35,440 bases of DNA from Candidatus Omnitrophota bacterium (GTDB taxonomy: Bacteria; Omnitrophota; Gorgyraeia; Aquiviventales; Aquiviventaceae): positions 1 to 35,440 of the forward strand of contig JACQHR010000018.1 in NCBI GenBank assembly GCA_016198905.1, in the 5' to 3' direction. How positions within the stretch are numbered: position 1 is the first letter of the stretch; each line of letters begins with the position of its first letter. This document shows positions 8,017 through 15,467 of this stretch, one piece after another. Made by a program: the position numbers and the translations under genes. The notes under the pieces were generated by a model, which saw only the letters and a program-made list of their open reading frames with translations, did no database searches and had not been told where the DNA came from.

Positions 8017-8747
8017 TTCAGCGCAATGAAGCCGCAAAAGTTGTACCACTTGAAGAACGGCTCGCATTCGCTGAAGCCGTTTTCCAGCAGCAAGTCCATA
8101 TTTTCTTCGACCCGATACGGCACGAGGACATTCTCGAGGGCTTCCCGCTTCTGGCTGATTTCCATCTGACTGTAGCCGTTGCGCTCCTTGAAGGCGTAGT
8201 AGTACTTGATGAAGAACCGGTTCAGCATCGAGTCCTTGCTGAGCACCTTTTCAATGAGGAGCAGGCAGCCATCCTCGTTCATGCCGCTGGCGATGCTGCT
8301 GATGAGCCGGTGCCGGTTGAGCGGCCTGACAAACTGCAGCGTCAGATTCAGGATCGCCATCGAGGCATTCGTGATCTGCACCCCTTGATTGAGGTCGGCG
8401 CAGACGAACTCGACGTCCCGCGTCATCCCGTAGGCCGAGAGTTTCTCACGCGCCTTCTGCAGCATCTCGGGAGAGGAGTCGACGCCGACAAACCGCACTC
8501 CGCTGGCGACCACCGGATCGAGCGCAAGAAACGTGTTGCCGGTCGAGCAACCCAGATCATAGACGTTGGTGCCTTCGACGGCGAAATCCGTGGCGATCTC
8601 CCCGACCATCCGCTGCATCTCGGCGTAGAACGGCACCGAACGGTTGAGCATATCATCGAAGACGACCGCGGTCTTTCCTCGGAAGGTAAAATCCTTCACG
8701 AGGCGCCGTTTCTTCGCAAACAACTTATCCTTGGGAGCTTTGGCCAT
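8013..8747 (-). CDS. CmoA-like carboxy-S-adenosylmethionine synthase
   Basis: The 244-aa protein matches CmoA over its length: VFDDMLNRSVPFYAEM (residues about 29-44), the SAM-binding YDLGCSTGNT (63-72), VGVDSSPEML, LNLTLQFV and the C-terminal FKWYNFCGFIALK. The segment GYSQMEISQKR carries R201, equivalent by alignment to Arg199 of E. coli CmoA, which contacts the carboxyl group of carboxy-SAM. CmoA makes carboxy-SAM from SAM and prephenate; CmoB then uses it on tRNA wobble uridine. No cmoB is present here; instead the next gene, coupled by ATGA, is a membrane methyltransferase. Family assignment is strong, and the donor role is likely but not proven. Confidence 0.85.
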   Translation of the reverse strand: MAKAPKDKLFAKKRRLVKDFTFRGKTAVVFDDMLNRSVPFYAEMQRMVGEIATDFAVEGTNVYDLGCSTGNTFLALDPVVASGVRFVGVDSSPEMLQKAREKLSAYGMTRDVEFVCADLNQGVQITNASMAILNLTLQFVRPLNRHRLISSIASGMNEDGCLLLIEKVLSKDSMLNRFFIKYYYAFKERNGYSQMEISQKREALENVLVPYRVEENMDLLLENGFSECEPFFKWYNFCGFIALK

Positions 8748-8819
8748 AACCCTATCCCTGTGCTATGACTTCATGGGAGACGCGTGGCGGGTGGTGGAGA
8801 CGTGCATCAGAACGCACTT

Positions 8820-8825
8820 AGTATA
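8820..8825 (-). promoter_or_regulatory. Possible -10 box (TATACT) upstream of the cmoA-like gene
   Basis: On the minus strand GCGTTATACTAAG lies about 73 nt before the ATG at 8747. The -10 is good but no clear -35 sits 16-18 bp upstream, so the assignment is weak. Confidence 0.35.
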
Positions 8826-8886
8826 ACGCACGCCGGACCGAAACGCCAGCGTCGTGAGCGCCGGCGCTTCGCATCTCGCTGCGCAA

Positions 8887-9429
<543 letters not shown>

Positions 9430-9495
9430 GATCCCCTCCTTCATGTCATCCTCCCATTCGGTTTGTGTCACCCGTCTTCATCGTGAGCGGTTGTC

Positions 9496-9523
9496 AGTCT
9501 AGCACAATGCTCGGTAGGAGCAA
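9496..9523 (-). promoter_or_regulatory. Probable promoter of the cyclophilin gene
   Basis: On the minus strand TTGCTC (9518-9523) and TAGACT (9496-9501) are 16 bp apart and point at the cyclophilin gene about 65 nt downstream. Match to consensus is moderate. Confidence 0.4.
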
Positions 9524-9557
9524 GACGATGGTCGTAACAACATCGTCTCGAATCGTG

Positions 9558-9675
9558 GTGACATTCACGGGTGACGCGGAGCCAGGGCCCCCACCTGCCC
9601 GCAGCCGACGACGCCGATAGTGCGGCGCGGCGAGGACAGGTGGGGTGGCACCGCGGCAGGACCCGTGAATGTCAC
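9558..9675. repeat. Structured dispersed element, copy A (full cruciform)
   Basis: The element is bounded by a perfect 15-bp inverted repeat (9558-9572 with 9661-9675). Inside lie a second perfect 9-bp pair, CCCCACCTG (9589-9597) with CAGGTGGGG (9637-9645), and a central hairpin, CGCCG-ATAGTG-CGGCG. The block 9597-9637 (41 nt) is identical, inverted, to 11820-11860 in copy B. The whole can fold into one long interrupted stem as RNA or single-stranded DNA. No reading frame is present. It lies between the cyclophilin promoter and the 3' end of the RF-like gene. It could be a MITE-like or REP-like element or a structured RNA; I do not recognise it. Confidence 0.85.
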
Positions 9676-9711
9676 TACAAGATGTGATGATGTCATCGCG
9701 ATGCCGATGTA

Positions 9712-10122
9712 TTACTCGATGTCGCTTGAGCCCACCGGTTTGCGCAACGATTTCTTCTGCGCCTGAAGAAATTTCAACCGCAGCAATTTCTCTTTCGTCC
9801 GTCTGGAGCGCTTGCGCTTCTGACGCCGGAGCTTCGCGACGCGCTGCGCTTCGGCGCTCAATTCTCCCAGCTGCTTGGCTTCGAGTCGAGCGACGAGCAA
9901 TCGACGAGCAAGAAACCGGTTGAGGGCTTGCGAGCGCTCTTGCTGGCAGCGCACCTTAAGGCCGCTGGGGCGATGCCGCAGCACCACGCACGTCGAGACT
10001 TTGTTCACGTTCTGTCCGCCCGGCCCGCTGGAGCGAATGAACGACTCCTCGAGATCGCGCTCTTCGATGCCAAACCGCTGCATCGCTTCCTGCAGCTCTT
10101 GCTGTTTCTTCAGTGACACCAT
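9712..10122 (-). CDS. Peptide chain release factor-like protein (MTRFR/ArfB-type ribosome rescue)
   Basis: The 136-aa protein is an RF-1-type catalytic domain without codon-recognition domains. It has SSGPGGQNVNKVSTCVVLRH with GGQ at residues 35-37, the loop that triggers peptidyl-tRNA hydrolysis, then PSGLKVRCQQERSQALNR and a long Lys/Arg-rich tail (about 85-130) that in ArfB and MTRFR enters the empty mRNA channel or contacts the ribosome. The sequence around GGQ is closer to MTRFR (C12orf65) than to E. coli ArfB. It would release nascent chains from stalled or split ribosomes in the cytoplasm. The ATG at 10122 is preferred to a TTG at 10137; AGGGG precedes it. It is divergent from the ABC pair. 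Confidence 0.85.
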   Translation of the reverse strand: MVSLKKQQELQEAMQRFGIEERDLEESFIRSSGPGGQNVNKVSTCVVLRHRPSGLKVRCQQERSQALNRFLARRLLVARLEAKQLGELSAEAQRVAKLRRQKRKRSRRTKEKLLRLKFLQAQKKSLRKPVGSSDIE

Positions 10123-10201
10123 AGACGCCCCTGTCAAAGGTCTGCGGGAATGATGCCCATGATGCCGCAGATCACTGCTGTGCGCAAGCGCGTTGCGTGA
10201 C

Positions 10202-10207
10202 TATAAT
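10202..10207 (+). promoter_or_regulatory. Consensus -10 box of a leaderless-type promoter for the ABC operon
   Basis: TATAAT lies exactly 7 nt before the ATG at 10215, as at 144-149 before the first gene. No -35 match and no Shine-Dalgarno are seen, so the transcript probably starts at the start codon. Confidence 0.5.
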
Positions 10208-10214
10208 GGGATTT

Positions 10215-10967
10215 ATGTCGACTCGACCGCTTGAGATTGCTCAACTCGTCTTCCGTTACCCGAACGCCGGCGCGCCGGCTGTTGATCGCCTCGAGATGAC
10301 CGTCGAACCTGGCGAGATCGTTGGGCTGCTCGGGCCCAATGGGGCCGGGAAGACGACAACTCTCCAGGCAGTTCTGGGATTATTGCAGCCCGCATCCGGA
10401 ACGGTCCGCGTGTTCGGCCATTCGCCGCTTTCTGACCGAACGCACGTGCTGCCGCGCATCAACTTCGCCTCGGTGGACGTGGACTTGCCCTCGAACCTTG
10501 CGGCGAGAGAATGTTTGCGTATTGTTGCCGGCCTCTACGGCGTGCGCGATGCCGCCCGCCAGATTGACGCTCTCATCGCACAGTTTGAGCTCGGATCACT
10601 TCAGCGTCACTTGGTCGGCAGCCTCTCGGCCGGCGAGCACATGCGGCTGAAACTGTGCAAAGCCCTGCTGACCTCGCCGGAGCTGCTCATCCTCGATGAG
10701 CCGACGCTGAACTTGGATCCTTACATGGCGCAGAAGGTGCGAGAGCTGCTCAAGAGTATTCAGCGGCAGCGCGGGATGAGCATCCTGCACACGTCGCACA
10801 ACATGCAGGAAGTTGAGACGTTCTGCGACCGCATCGTATTTCTCCATCATGGCAAGAAGCTGGCCGAGGGGACCCCGCGCGACATCCTGGCGCGGTTTCA
10901 GAGCCACTCGCTGGATGAGCTCTTCATCCGGGTCGCGGTCAGCGGCGAGCTGTTTCAAGTGCGATGA
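10215..10967 (+). CDS. ABC transporter ATP-binding protein (ABC-2 exporter type)
   Basis: The 250-aa protein has all ABC motifs: GPNGAGKTT (Walker A, about residue 40), LSAGEHMRLKLCKAL (signature, LSAGE in place of LSGGQ), LLILDEPTLN (Walker B) and LHTSHNM with the switch histidine. It hydrolyses ATP for the permease encoded next, whose ATG overlaps its stop (ATGA). The class resembles DrrA/CcmA-like exporters of drugs, lipids or polysaccharides; the cargo is unknown. The ATG at 10215 is preferred because a TATAAT box lies 7 nt upstream; GTG 10197 and ATG 10206 in the same frame would place the -10 box inside or just at the coding region. Confidence 0.93.
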   Translation: MSTRPLEIAQLVFRYPNAGAPAVDRLEMTVEPGEIVGLLGPNGAGKTTTLQAVLGLLQPASGTVRVFGHSPLSDRTHVLPRINFASVDVDLPSNLAARECLRIVAGLYGVRDAARQIDALIAQFELGSLQRHLVGSLSAGEHMRLKLCKALLTSPELLILDEPTLNLDPYMAQKVRELLKSIQRQRGMSILHTSHNMQEVETFCDRIVFLHHGKKLAEGTPRDILARFQSHSLDELFIRVAVSGELFQVR

Positions 10968-11767
10968 GTCAAAGCTTTAGACGCATCAGCGCGATCTTTC
11001 AACGTTACGTCCTGCTGCATCGGCGCAGCCTCATCAGAGCCTTCGACATCTGCTTCTGGCCGGTCATGGATCTCTTGATCTGGGGATTCGTGACGATGTA
11101 CCTGCAACAGTTGGCAGGAGGATCGGCGGCCCAGGTGATCGTCTTTCTCATTGGCGCGCTGATTTCCTGGGACATCCATTACCGCGGCCAGCAAGCGGTG
11201 ACGATCTCGCTGATGGAAGAAATCTGGACGCGCAACATCGTCAACATGCTGATTGCGCCGATTCGACTCTGGGAATGGATCGCCGCCAGCTTTCTCTACG
11301 CAACACTGAAGGTCGGCCTGGTCACACTGATCCTCTGCGTGCTGGCGAAGACGCTCTATGCCTTCGAGATCGTCCGCGTGGGATGGACGTTCGTGCCGCT
11401 GGCGGCAAGCCTCTTGCTTTTTGGATGGGCTATCGGATTGCTGACGGCAGGCCTGCTGCTGAAATTTGGCTACGCGGCGGAGGCGCTGATCTGGGGCATT
11501 CCGTTTCTGCTGCAGCCGTTTAGCTGCGTCTTTTATCCCGTCGAGAGTTTGCCGCATTGGGCGCAGCGTATGGCGCGATGCTTGCCCAGTACCTACGCGT
11601 TTGAAGCCTTGCGGGCTAGTTTGCGCGGCGGGACGGTGGAATGGAGCGTGTGGGGATGGATCGTGGGATTAAACGTCAGTTACTTCGCACTGGGATTGGG
11701 CTGTCTGATTTGGTGTTTCCAGGATGCCCGCGCTGCCGGCCGACTTAGCCGCCTCGGTCAAGAATAG
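10964..11767 (+). CDS. ABC-2 type transporter permease
   Basis: The 267-aa protein has about six membrane helices and the ABC-2 layout: a cytoplasmic N-terminus, a first helix pair at about residues 25-70, and the FLLQPFSCVFYPVESLPHWAQRMARCLPSTYAFEALR segment, the typical conserved region before the last helix. It forms the channel for the ATPase encoded immediately upstream, with a 4-nt overlap. Cargo is unknown; ABC-2 systems move polysaccharides, drugs or lipids outward. A convergent cupin gene follows after an intergenic structured repeat. Confidence 0.92.
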   Translation: MSQSFRRISAIFQRYVLLHRRSLIRAFDICFWPVMDLLIWGFVTMYLQQLAGGSAAQVIVFLIGALISWDIHYRGQQAVTISLMEEIWTRNIVNMLIAPIRLWEWIAASFLYATLKVGLVTLILCVLAKTLYAFEIVRVGWTFVPLAASLLLFGWAIGLLTAGLLLKFGYAAEALIWGIPFLLQPFSCVFYPVESLPHWAQRMARCLPSTYAFEALRASLRGGTVEWSVWGWIVGLNVSYFALGLGCLIWCFQDARAAGRLSRLGQE

Positions 11768-11791
11768 CTATCTCGACTTGACTAAGCGGGG

Positions 11792-11889
11792 TGGGTCCTG
11801 TTGCGGAACACCCCATGCGTCCTCGCCGCGCCGCACTATCGGCGTCGTCGGCTGCGGGCGCCTGGGGGCCCTGTTCCGCGCCACCCACC
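11792..11889. repeat. Structured dispersed element, copy B
   Basis: This is an inverted copy of the 9558-9675 element. Positions 11820-11860 are identical to the reverse complement of 9597-9637. Flanking helices are GTGGGT/ACCCAC (11792-11797, 11884-11889), GCGGAACA/TGTTCCGC (11804-11811, 11873-11880) and CCCCATGCG/CGCCTGGGG with one mismatch. These differ in sequence from copy A but pair at the same places, and a GCCC bulge on the 3' side is kept. It fills the gap between the convergent permease and cupin genes. No gene is seen in it. Confidence 0.85.
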
Positions 11890-11923
11890 TTCCGTTTTCG
11901 AACGCATTGAAGCAAATATCGTG

Positions 11924-12211
11924 TCACTCGAAGCGGTAGTGCTTGCGGACGGCCTGCTTGACGTGCCAGGTGCAATCCAGGCCTTTGGGAAATGTCACAA
12001 AGTCGCCTTTCTTGAGACTCACTTCCCCGTCCTTCGTCTTTACGATCACCTGCCCTTCGAGGAAGTAGCACATTTCCTGCTCGTCGTAGTGCCAATCAAA
12101 CTGTGACGGCTCCTTGGTCCAAATCGGCCACGTGGAGATGCGCAGCGCTTCGAGCTTTTGTGGGGTGGGCTGCTCAATATGAATGCGCGTCGTTGATGTC
12201 GTGTGCGCCAT
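11924..12211 (-). CDS. Cupin domain protein (EutQ/cupin_3-like)
   Basis: The 95-aa protein is a single small cupin barrel: FDWHYDEQEMCYFLEGQVIVKTKDGE (motif 1) and VSLKKGDFVTFPKGLDCTWHV (motif 2). The conserved WHY..E..YFLEG pattern is that of the cupin_3 group, which often binds a small ligand or has an unassigned isomerase role. No substrate can be named. The start is well supported by GGAGG before the ATG (AAGGAGGAGCA). The gene is alone and converges on the ABC permease; a 32-nt gap separates it from the 54-aa protein gene upstream. Confidence 0.88.
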   Translation of the reverse strand: MAHTTSTTRIHIEQPTPQKLEALRISTWPIWTKEPSQFDWHYDEQEMCYFLEGQVIVKTKDGEVSLKKGDFVTFPKGLDCTWHVKQAVRKHYRFE

Positions 12212-12243
12212 TGCTCCTCCTTAACGCCCTTTCGTCACGCGAG

Positions 12244-12408
12244 TTATTCGGTGAGAATTTCGATGGCGGAGTCGAGGTTTACGATGACGATTTCGATGGC
12301 TTCGGCATCAGGGCTGCGGGCGGCACGTGCCTCGTTCGCGAGGACGCGTAATCGCGCAAGGATGGCTTGGAGTTCTTCCCCAATTTGACGTGCGGCCGCC
12401 TGTTTCAC
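12244..12408 (-). CDS. Small helical protein of 54 aa downstream of the AsmA-like gene
   Basis: A GTG-initiated frame of 54 codons runs from 12408 to a TAA at 12244-12246, on the same strand and 8 nt after the stop of the AsmA-like gene. The product is Ala/Glu-rich and should be mostly helical: QIGEELQAILARL then NEARAARSPDAEAIEI. It may form a coiled coil. The base use looks coding and the frame has no internal stop, but the ribosome site (ATAGGT) is weak. It is not recognised; probably a small accessory co-expressed with the AsmA-like protein. Confidence is moderate because of the short length. Confidence 0.5.
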   Translation of the reverse strand: MKQAAARQIGEELQAILARLRVLANEARAARSPDAEAIEIVIVNLDSAIEILTE

Positions 12409-12416
12409 CGATTGAC

Positions 12417-14144
12417 CTATTGCGGTTGAGGAACAGGTTCCGATGGCGCGTTCTTCTTGAGCGACTTCTCAAGAAACTTGCTCAACAAATCCTCCGCTGC
12501 GGGCACAATCAAGCGCGAGGAGACATAGTTCAAATCAGGCAGCACGGCCACGCGCGGCGCTTGGCCTTGAATGACAAGCGGCATTTCGAGCTCACCGCTC
12601 GTGTTCGCAAGATACTGTAGCTCCTTCACGCTCTTGATGAGCGCATCGGAGAGGACCGGCTCGATGCTGAGCATCCATTGCATCGCTAGCGACCCGTCGA
12701 ACCCGATGCTGCCCGTTCCATTCAACCGAAACGCGTCGGTGCCGATCGGCAACTGCTCGAAGCGCAACGCCCCGCCTTCAACCCGCATCGGCGCATCAAT
12801 TGGCAAGAACACGGTGTTATTCGCCTGAAACTTCGCTTGATACTCCGGCGGCAAACGCGCTTCGAGCTTCTTCATCACGCCGGGAATGATCGACAATTTT
12901 TGAAATACCTCGCGCAGGATATTGAGATTCACGATCGCTCCATCCTTCAGCGTCAGGCGCCCGGTCCCGCTGAGGGTTTGAGACAGTTGCGGCCAGGCAA
13001 TCCCTCGACCTGTGCCTTGGAATGACCCGGAGAGTGTGCCCCGTAGGTGCGGCTCGTTGGATTCTGGTGTTGGCAGGAGCGACTCGAGCTTCAGCTCTTT
13101 AAGATTGATCTGCAGCGCCATCTGTGGCGTTGTATCGAGATGATCGATTGTTCCGGTTGTCGTGATCGAGCCTCCCGCAACATCAGCCGTGCCGCGCGTC
13201 AGGTCAATGTGGCCGGGTTTCGCAAGCGCCTCTACGGTCAGATGCTCAATCGGGCCGCCCAGTTGAGCTGGCGCAAGTTTCGCGTCCGTGAGATGAATCG
13301 CCACCTCCAGCTTCGCGAGTCCTGATGCATCCAAAACACAGTGATCGATGGTCACGAGCAGCTTGCCGGTTGGGGCACTCTTGAGGCCCAGCGTCTGCCA
13401 CGACGGCAACGAGGATGCGGCTTTCTCTGCTCCCAATCGACTCAAGTCCGTCTCAAGACGAACCGCGTCGAGTGCCGCCGGATGAGTGGTCGTCGGCAGC
13501 TGCAGCCGGCCGACGAGGCGGACGTTCTGCTCATCACTGAAGAGGGCGGCGCGCGCCTGAATATCGATGGGCTGCGTCAAAGAAATGTTCTTAAGGAGCA
13601 CGTCAACCTGCTGCACCGAAAGATCGGTTGGCGGGCTCGCCATCGCATCGGTCCAATGCAACGTGCCGGATGCGATCTTGAGCGATCCGATGTTGAACGT
13701 GATTGCACTTTTGCCGACTTTCGCTTGTTGACCCGATGCCGCCGCCGGACTGGCCGCAGCTTCTAATCCGGTGAGAGTGACAACGCCTTGCGCGTCGCGG
13801 GAGACGTGGATGTGGGGGTGATCGAGGAGCACGGAAGAGATTTGGACGTCCTTGTGCAGCAGCGGAAGCAGCCGAACCACCGCGCTGGCGGAGTCGATCG
13901 CAATGAGCGGCTCGTGCAGCGCCGCTTGATCTTCGTAGATCGCCAGCCCGCGCAACTGGACGGCGACGCCACCTCGCCAGCCGAGCGAGATGCGCTCCAG
14001 CTTCACCGGCTTGCCGATTGCCTTCTCGAGCTGGCTGACGAGCTGCGGACGATAGCGGTCCGCGTCAAAGGTGGCAATGAAGATGCCGACTCCAACGACG
14101 ATCAGCAGAACAATCGCGGCCAGGATGAGCAACAGTTTCTTCAT
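12417..14144 (-). CDS. AsmA-like outer-membrane biogenesis protein
   Basis: The 575-aa protein begins with a single membrane anchor (MKKLLLILAAIVLLIVVGVGIF) and then FDADRYRPQLVSQLEKAIGKPVKLERI, the typical AsmA N-terminal pattern. The rest is beta-rich, with the repeated RGL/DLTRG-type blocks and a C-terminal DGAIVNLNILREVFQKLS segment, as in AsmA. The family acts in the inner membrane and periplasm, in phospholipid transport or outer-membrane protein assembly. An 11-nt gap from a TATAAT box (14156-14161) to the ATG implies a leader of about 4 nt and no Shine-Dalgarno. The PEP-CTERM gene lies 38 nt upstream. A 54-aa frame follows. Confidence 0.85.
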   Translation of the reverse strand: MKKLLLILAAIVLLIVVGVGIFIATFDADRYRPQLVSQLEKAIGKPVKLERISLGWRGGVAVQLRGLAIYEDQAALHEPLIAIDSASAVVRLLPLLHKDVQISSVLLDHPHIHVSRDAQGVVTLTGLEAAASPAAASGQQAKVGKSAITFNIGSLKIASGTLHWTDAMASPPTDLSVQQVDVLLKNISLTQPIDIQARAALFSDEQNVRLVGRLQLPTTTHPAALDAVRLETDLSRLGAEKAASSLPSWQTLGLKSAPTGKLLVTIDHCVLDASGLAKLEVAIHLTDAKLAPAQLGGPIEHLTVEALAKPGHIDLTRGTADVAGGSITTTGTIDHLDTTPQMALQINLKELKLESLLPTPESNEPHLRGTLSGSFQGTGRGIAWPQLSQTLSGTGRLTLKDGAIVNLNILREVFQKLSIIPGVMKKLEARLPPEYQAKFQANNTVFLPIDAPMRVEGGALRFEQLPIGTDAFRLNGTGSIGFDGSLAMQWMLSIEPVLSDALIKSVKELQYLANTSGELEMPLVIQGQAPRVAVLPDLNYVSSRLIVPAAEDLLSKFLEKSLKKNAPSEPVPQPQ

Positions 14145-14155
14145 GACTGCCGCCC

Positions 14156-14186
14156 ATTATAGCGCAACAACCCTCGCGCGTATCAA
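14156..14186 (-). promoter_or_regulatory. Probable promoter of the AsmA-like gene
   Basis: On the minus strand TTGATA (14181-14186) and TATAAT (14156-14161) are 19 bp apart. Only 11 nt separate the -10 box from the ATG at 14144, so the leader would be about 4 nt. The -35 lies at the very end of the PEP-CTERM coding sequence. Confidence 0.5.
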
Positions 14187-14863
14187 CTCGTGACGCGGCG
14201 CTTCCTCGCGCAGCCAAGCAGCCCGAACCCCATCAGCCACCACGATGCGGGCTCAGGCGTCGTCACCGGCGTGCGCGCGGCATCCGGCGGCGAAGAGATC
14301 GACGGCGATGGCAATGTCGAGTTCCCATCAACCGTTGTCCCTGGAGAAAAACGCTGCGCATTCACCGCCGTGTGTTTCACGAAGGCACCGGTCGCGTCCG
14401 GCGAACGCGTCAGCGACACGTCCATGCCTCCCTCCGCGCCATAGGTGAAGGTGTCGATGAGTCCGGCGACCGCATCGCGCAGCGTGACCGTATCGCCGCC
14501 GTTGTTGAGGCTCAAGGTCCCTGTCGAAGCGATCGCCGCGCTGCTGAACCCTTGCGGCACACCTCCTCCAAAGATGACGAAGAAACCATTCGCCGGAATC
14601 GAGGTTGCCGGAGCAAACGTGTGGCGGACCTGCATTTGATCCGACAGTGTCCACCCGGCCAGCGAGATCGCCTGCGAATCCGTGTTGATGAGCTCGACAA
14701 ACTCATCTTGGGTCGTGCTCACCACGCCATCACGATTCGCATCGCCGATCACCGCCGGCGGATCGGCCAGAATCTCGTTAATAAAGATCGCCGCCCCTGC
14801 CTGCGGCTGCCAACAGCCCGCCAGAGCCATCACTCCAATGATCCACACGAACCGATTCCTCAT
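14183..14863 (-). CDS. PEP-CTERM anchored lamin-tail-domain (LTD) surface protein
   Basis: The 226-aa protein has a signal peptide (hydrophobic about 7-24), then a lamin tail domain: FINEILADPP, DEFVELINTDSQAISLAGWTLSD and the NGFFVIFGGG segment. It ends with TTPEPASWWLMGFGLLGCARKRR, a PEP motif, short hydrophobic helix and basic tail, the sorting signal read by exosortase. Such proteins are exported and cut at PEP, typically in organisms making exopolysaccharide. The LTD is an immunoglobulin-like domain and its partner is unknown. The start is supported by GGGGGAGGATGGT before the ATG. It is controlled by a sigma-54 promoter and a terminator-like leader. The exosortase gene is not in this window. 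Confidence 0.92.
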   Translation of the reverse strand: MRNRFVWIIGVMALAGCWQPQAGAAIFINEILADPPAVIGDANRDGVVSTTQDEFVELINTDSQAISLAGWTLSDQMQVRHTFAPATSIPANGFFVIFGGGVPQGFSSAAIASTGTLSLNNGGDTVTLRDAVAGLIDTFTYGAEGGMDVSLTRSPDATGAFVKHTAVNAQRFSPGTTVDGNSTLPSPSISSPPDAARTPVTTPEPASWWLMGFGLLGCARKRRVTS

Positions 14864-14877
14864 ACCATCCTCCCCCT

Positions 14878-14918
14878 AAAAACACACACGCAGAAGAGAG
14901 CGTCTCTCTCCTGCGTGT
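14878..14918 (-). terminator. Intrinsic terminator in the leader of the PEP-CTERM gene (possible attenuator)
   Basis: On the minus strand a 15-bp stem (14904-14918 with 14886-14900, one G-U wobble) closes a 3-nt loop and is followed, after GTG, by T5 (14882-14878). It lies between the sigma-54 promoter and the ribosome site of the PEP-CTERM gene, so a transcript must pass it to express the gene. This position suggests regulated read-through, but no alternative fold is proven. Confidence 0.75.
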
Positions 14919-14929
14919 TGAGTTGTGAT

Positions 14930-14959
14930 CTTGCTCGTTGCTATAGCCGTCCTGACGGC
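14930..14959 (-). promoter_or_regulatory. Conserved leader hairpin block of the PEP-CTERM gene
   Basis: The minus-strand leader has GCCGTC-AG-GACGGC (14946-14959), then CTATAG and CGAGCAAG (14930-14937). The same order is found at 16621-16652 before the basic secreted protein, where the hairpin reads GCCGTT-GG-AACGGC, a compensatory C-G to T-A change. The hairpin begins about 12 nt after the predicted start of transcription. Confidence 0.65.
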
Positions 14960-14980
14960 GGATGCATTACATCATGACAG

Positions 14981-14996
14981 AGCACACCTCATGCCA
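14981..14996 (-). promoter_or_regulatory. Sigma-54 promoter of the PEP-CTERM gene
   Basis: The minus strand reads TGGCATGAGGTGTGCT: GG and GC lie 12 bp apart as in the -24/-12 elements. The same sequence with one change occurs at 16673-16688. Transcription should start near 14970. PEP-CTERM genes in several bacteria are thought to be controlled by the sigma-54 activator PrsR; that family link is prior knowledge, not seen here. Confidence 0.85.
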
Positions 14997-15034
14997 ATCG
15001 TCATTTCAGCTTCACCCTGCCGTCTCCTGGCCTC

Positions 15035-15045
15035 ACTATAGCGAA
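15035..15045. promoter_or_regulatory. Upstream activator-like box (copy A)
   Basis: ACTATAGCGAA on the plus strand lies 38 nt upstream of the -24 element. The identical 11-mer is found 38 nt upstream of the second sigma-54 promoter (16727-16737). A binding site for a sigma-54 enhancer protein is the likely role, inferred from the shared sequence and spacing. Confidence 0.65.
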
Positions 15046-15467
15046 AGCAGATCGATACGCGATGCGACAGCCTGCACAACACATTGGATGAAAAGCACGT
15101 CATAACCGCGCTGGATTTTTTCCAAAAATCCCGCTCATTCAAAGGCGCAACCTGTCCCTCTGGTACCCGGTACCAGTTGCCCCGCCCGCATCGGCACTAA
15201 ATTGGCACCGATGACGACACTCAGAATACCCGCAACCTGTATTCTTCTGGACTGATTGCGCTGCACCTTTATACACTCCCCCTGCTTCGCTCGACTGTAT
15301 GAGAAATGCACCGACGCGAGCTTACCATCACACGAATCTGCTGACCATCGGTTTTTCAGACTTCTTGTAGGGAATCCCCTCATCCTCGGCAGGACTTTCG
15401 GAGGCGCTCCTCCCGACCAGCCTCTGACGAGCGCCAAGACGGGTTGGGGTCACCACCAACTTTTTAC
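15046..15467. other. Gene-free stretch between the PEP-CTERM promoter and the antitoxin gene
   Basis: About 420 bp with no convincing gene. Frames here are short and unlike any family I know. It holds the palindrome pair described at 15160-15213 and a short inverted repeat at the end of the antitoxin gene (GTTGG/CCAAC). No promoter is clear. Confidence 0.6.
15160..15213. repeat. REP-like palindrome pair
   Basis: CTGGTACC-C-GGTACCAG (15160-15176) is a perfect 8-bp palindrome with a single central base. It is followed by CATCGG (15189-15194) with CCGATG (15208-15213). Closely spaced palindromes in an intergenic gap are typical of REP-type elements moved by RAYT transposases; no transposase is in the window, so the assignment is tentative. 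Confidence 0.4.

Noticed and set aside
9558..9675. Integron attC site
   Set aside because: The element is an imperfect palindrome of the right size, but lacks the RYYYAAC/GTTRRRY ends, and no integrase is present.
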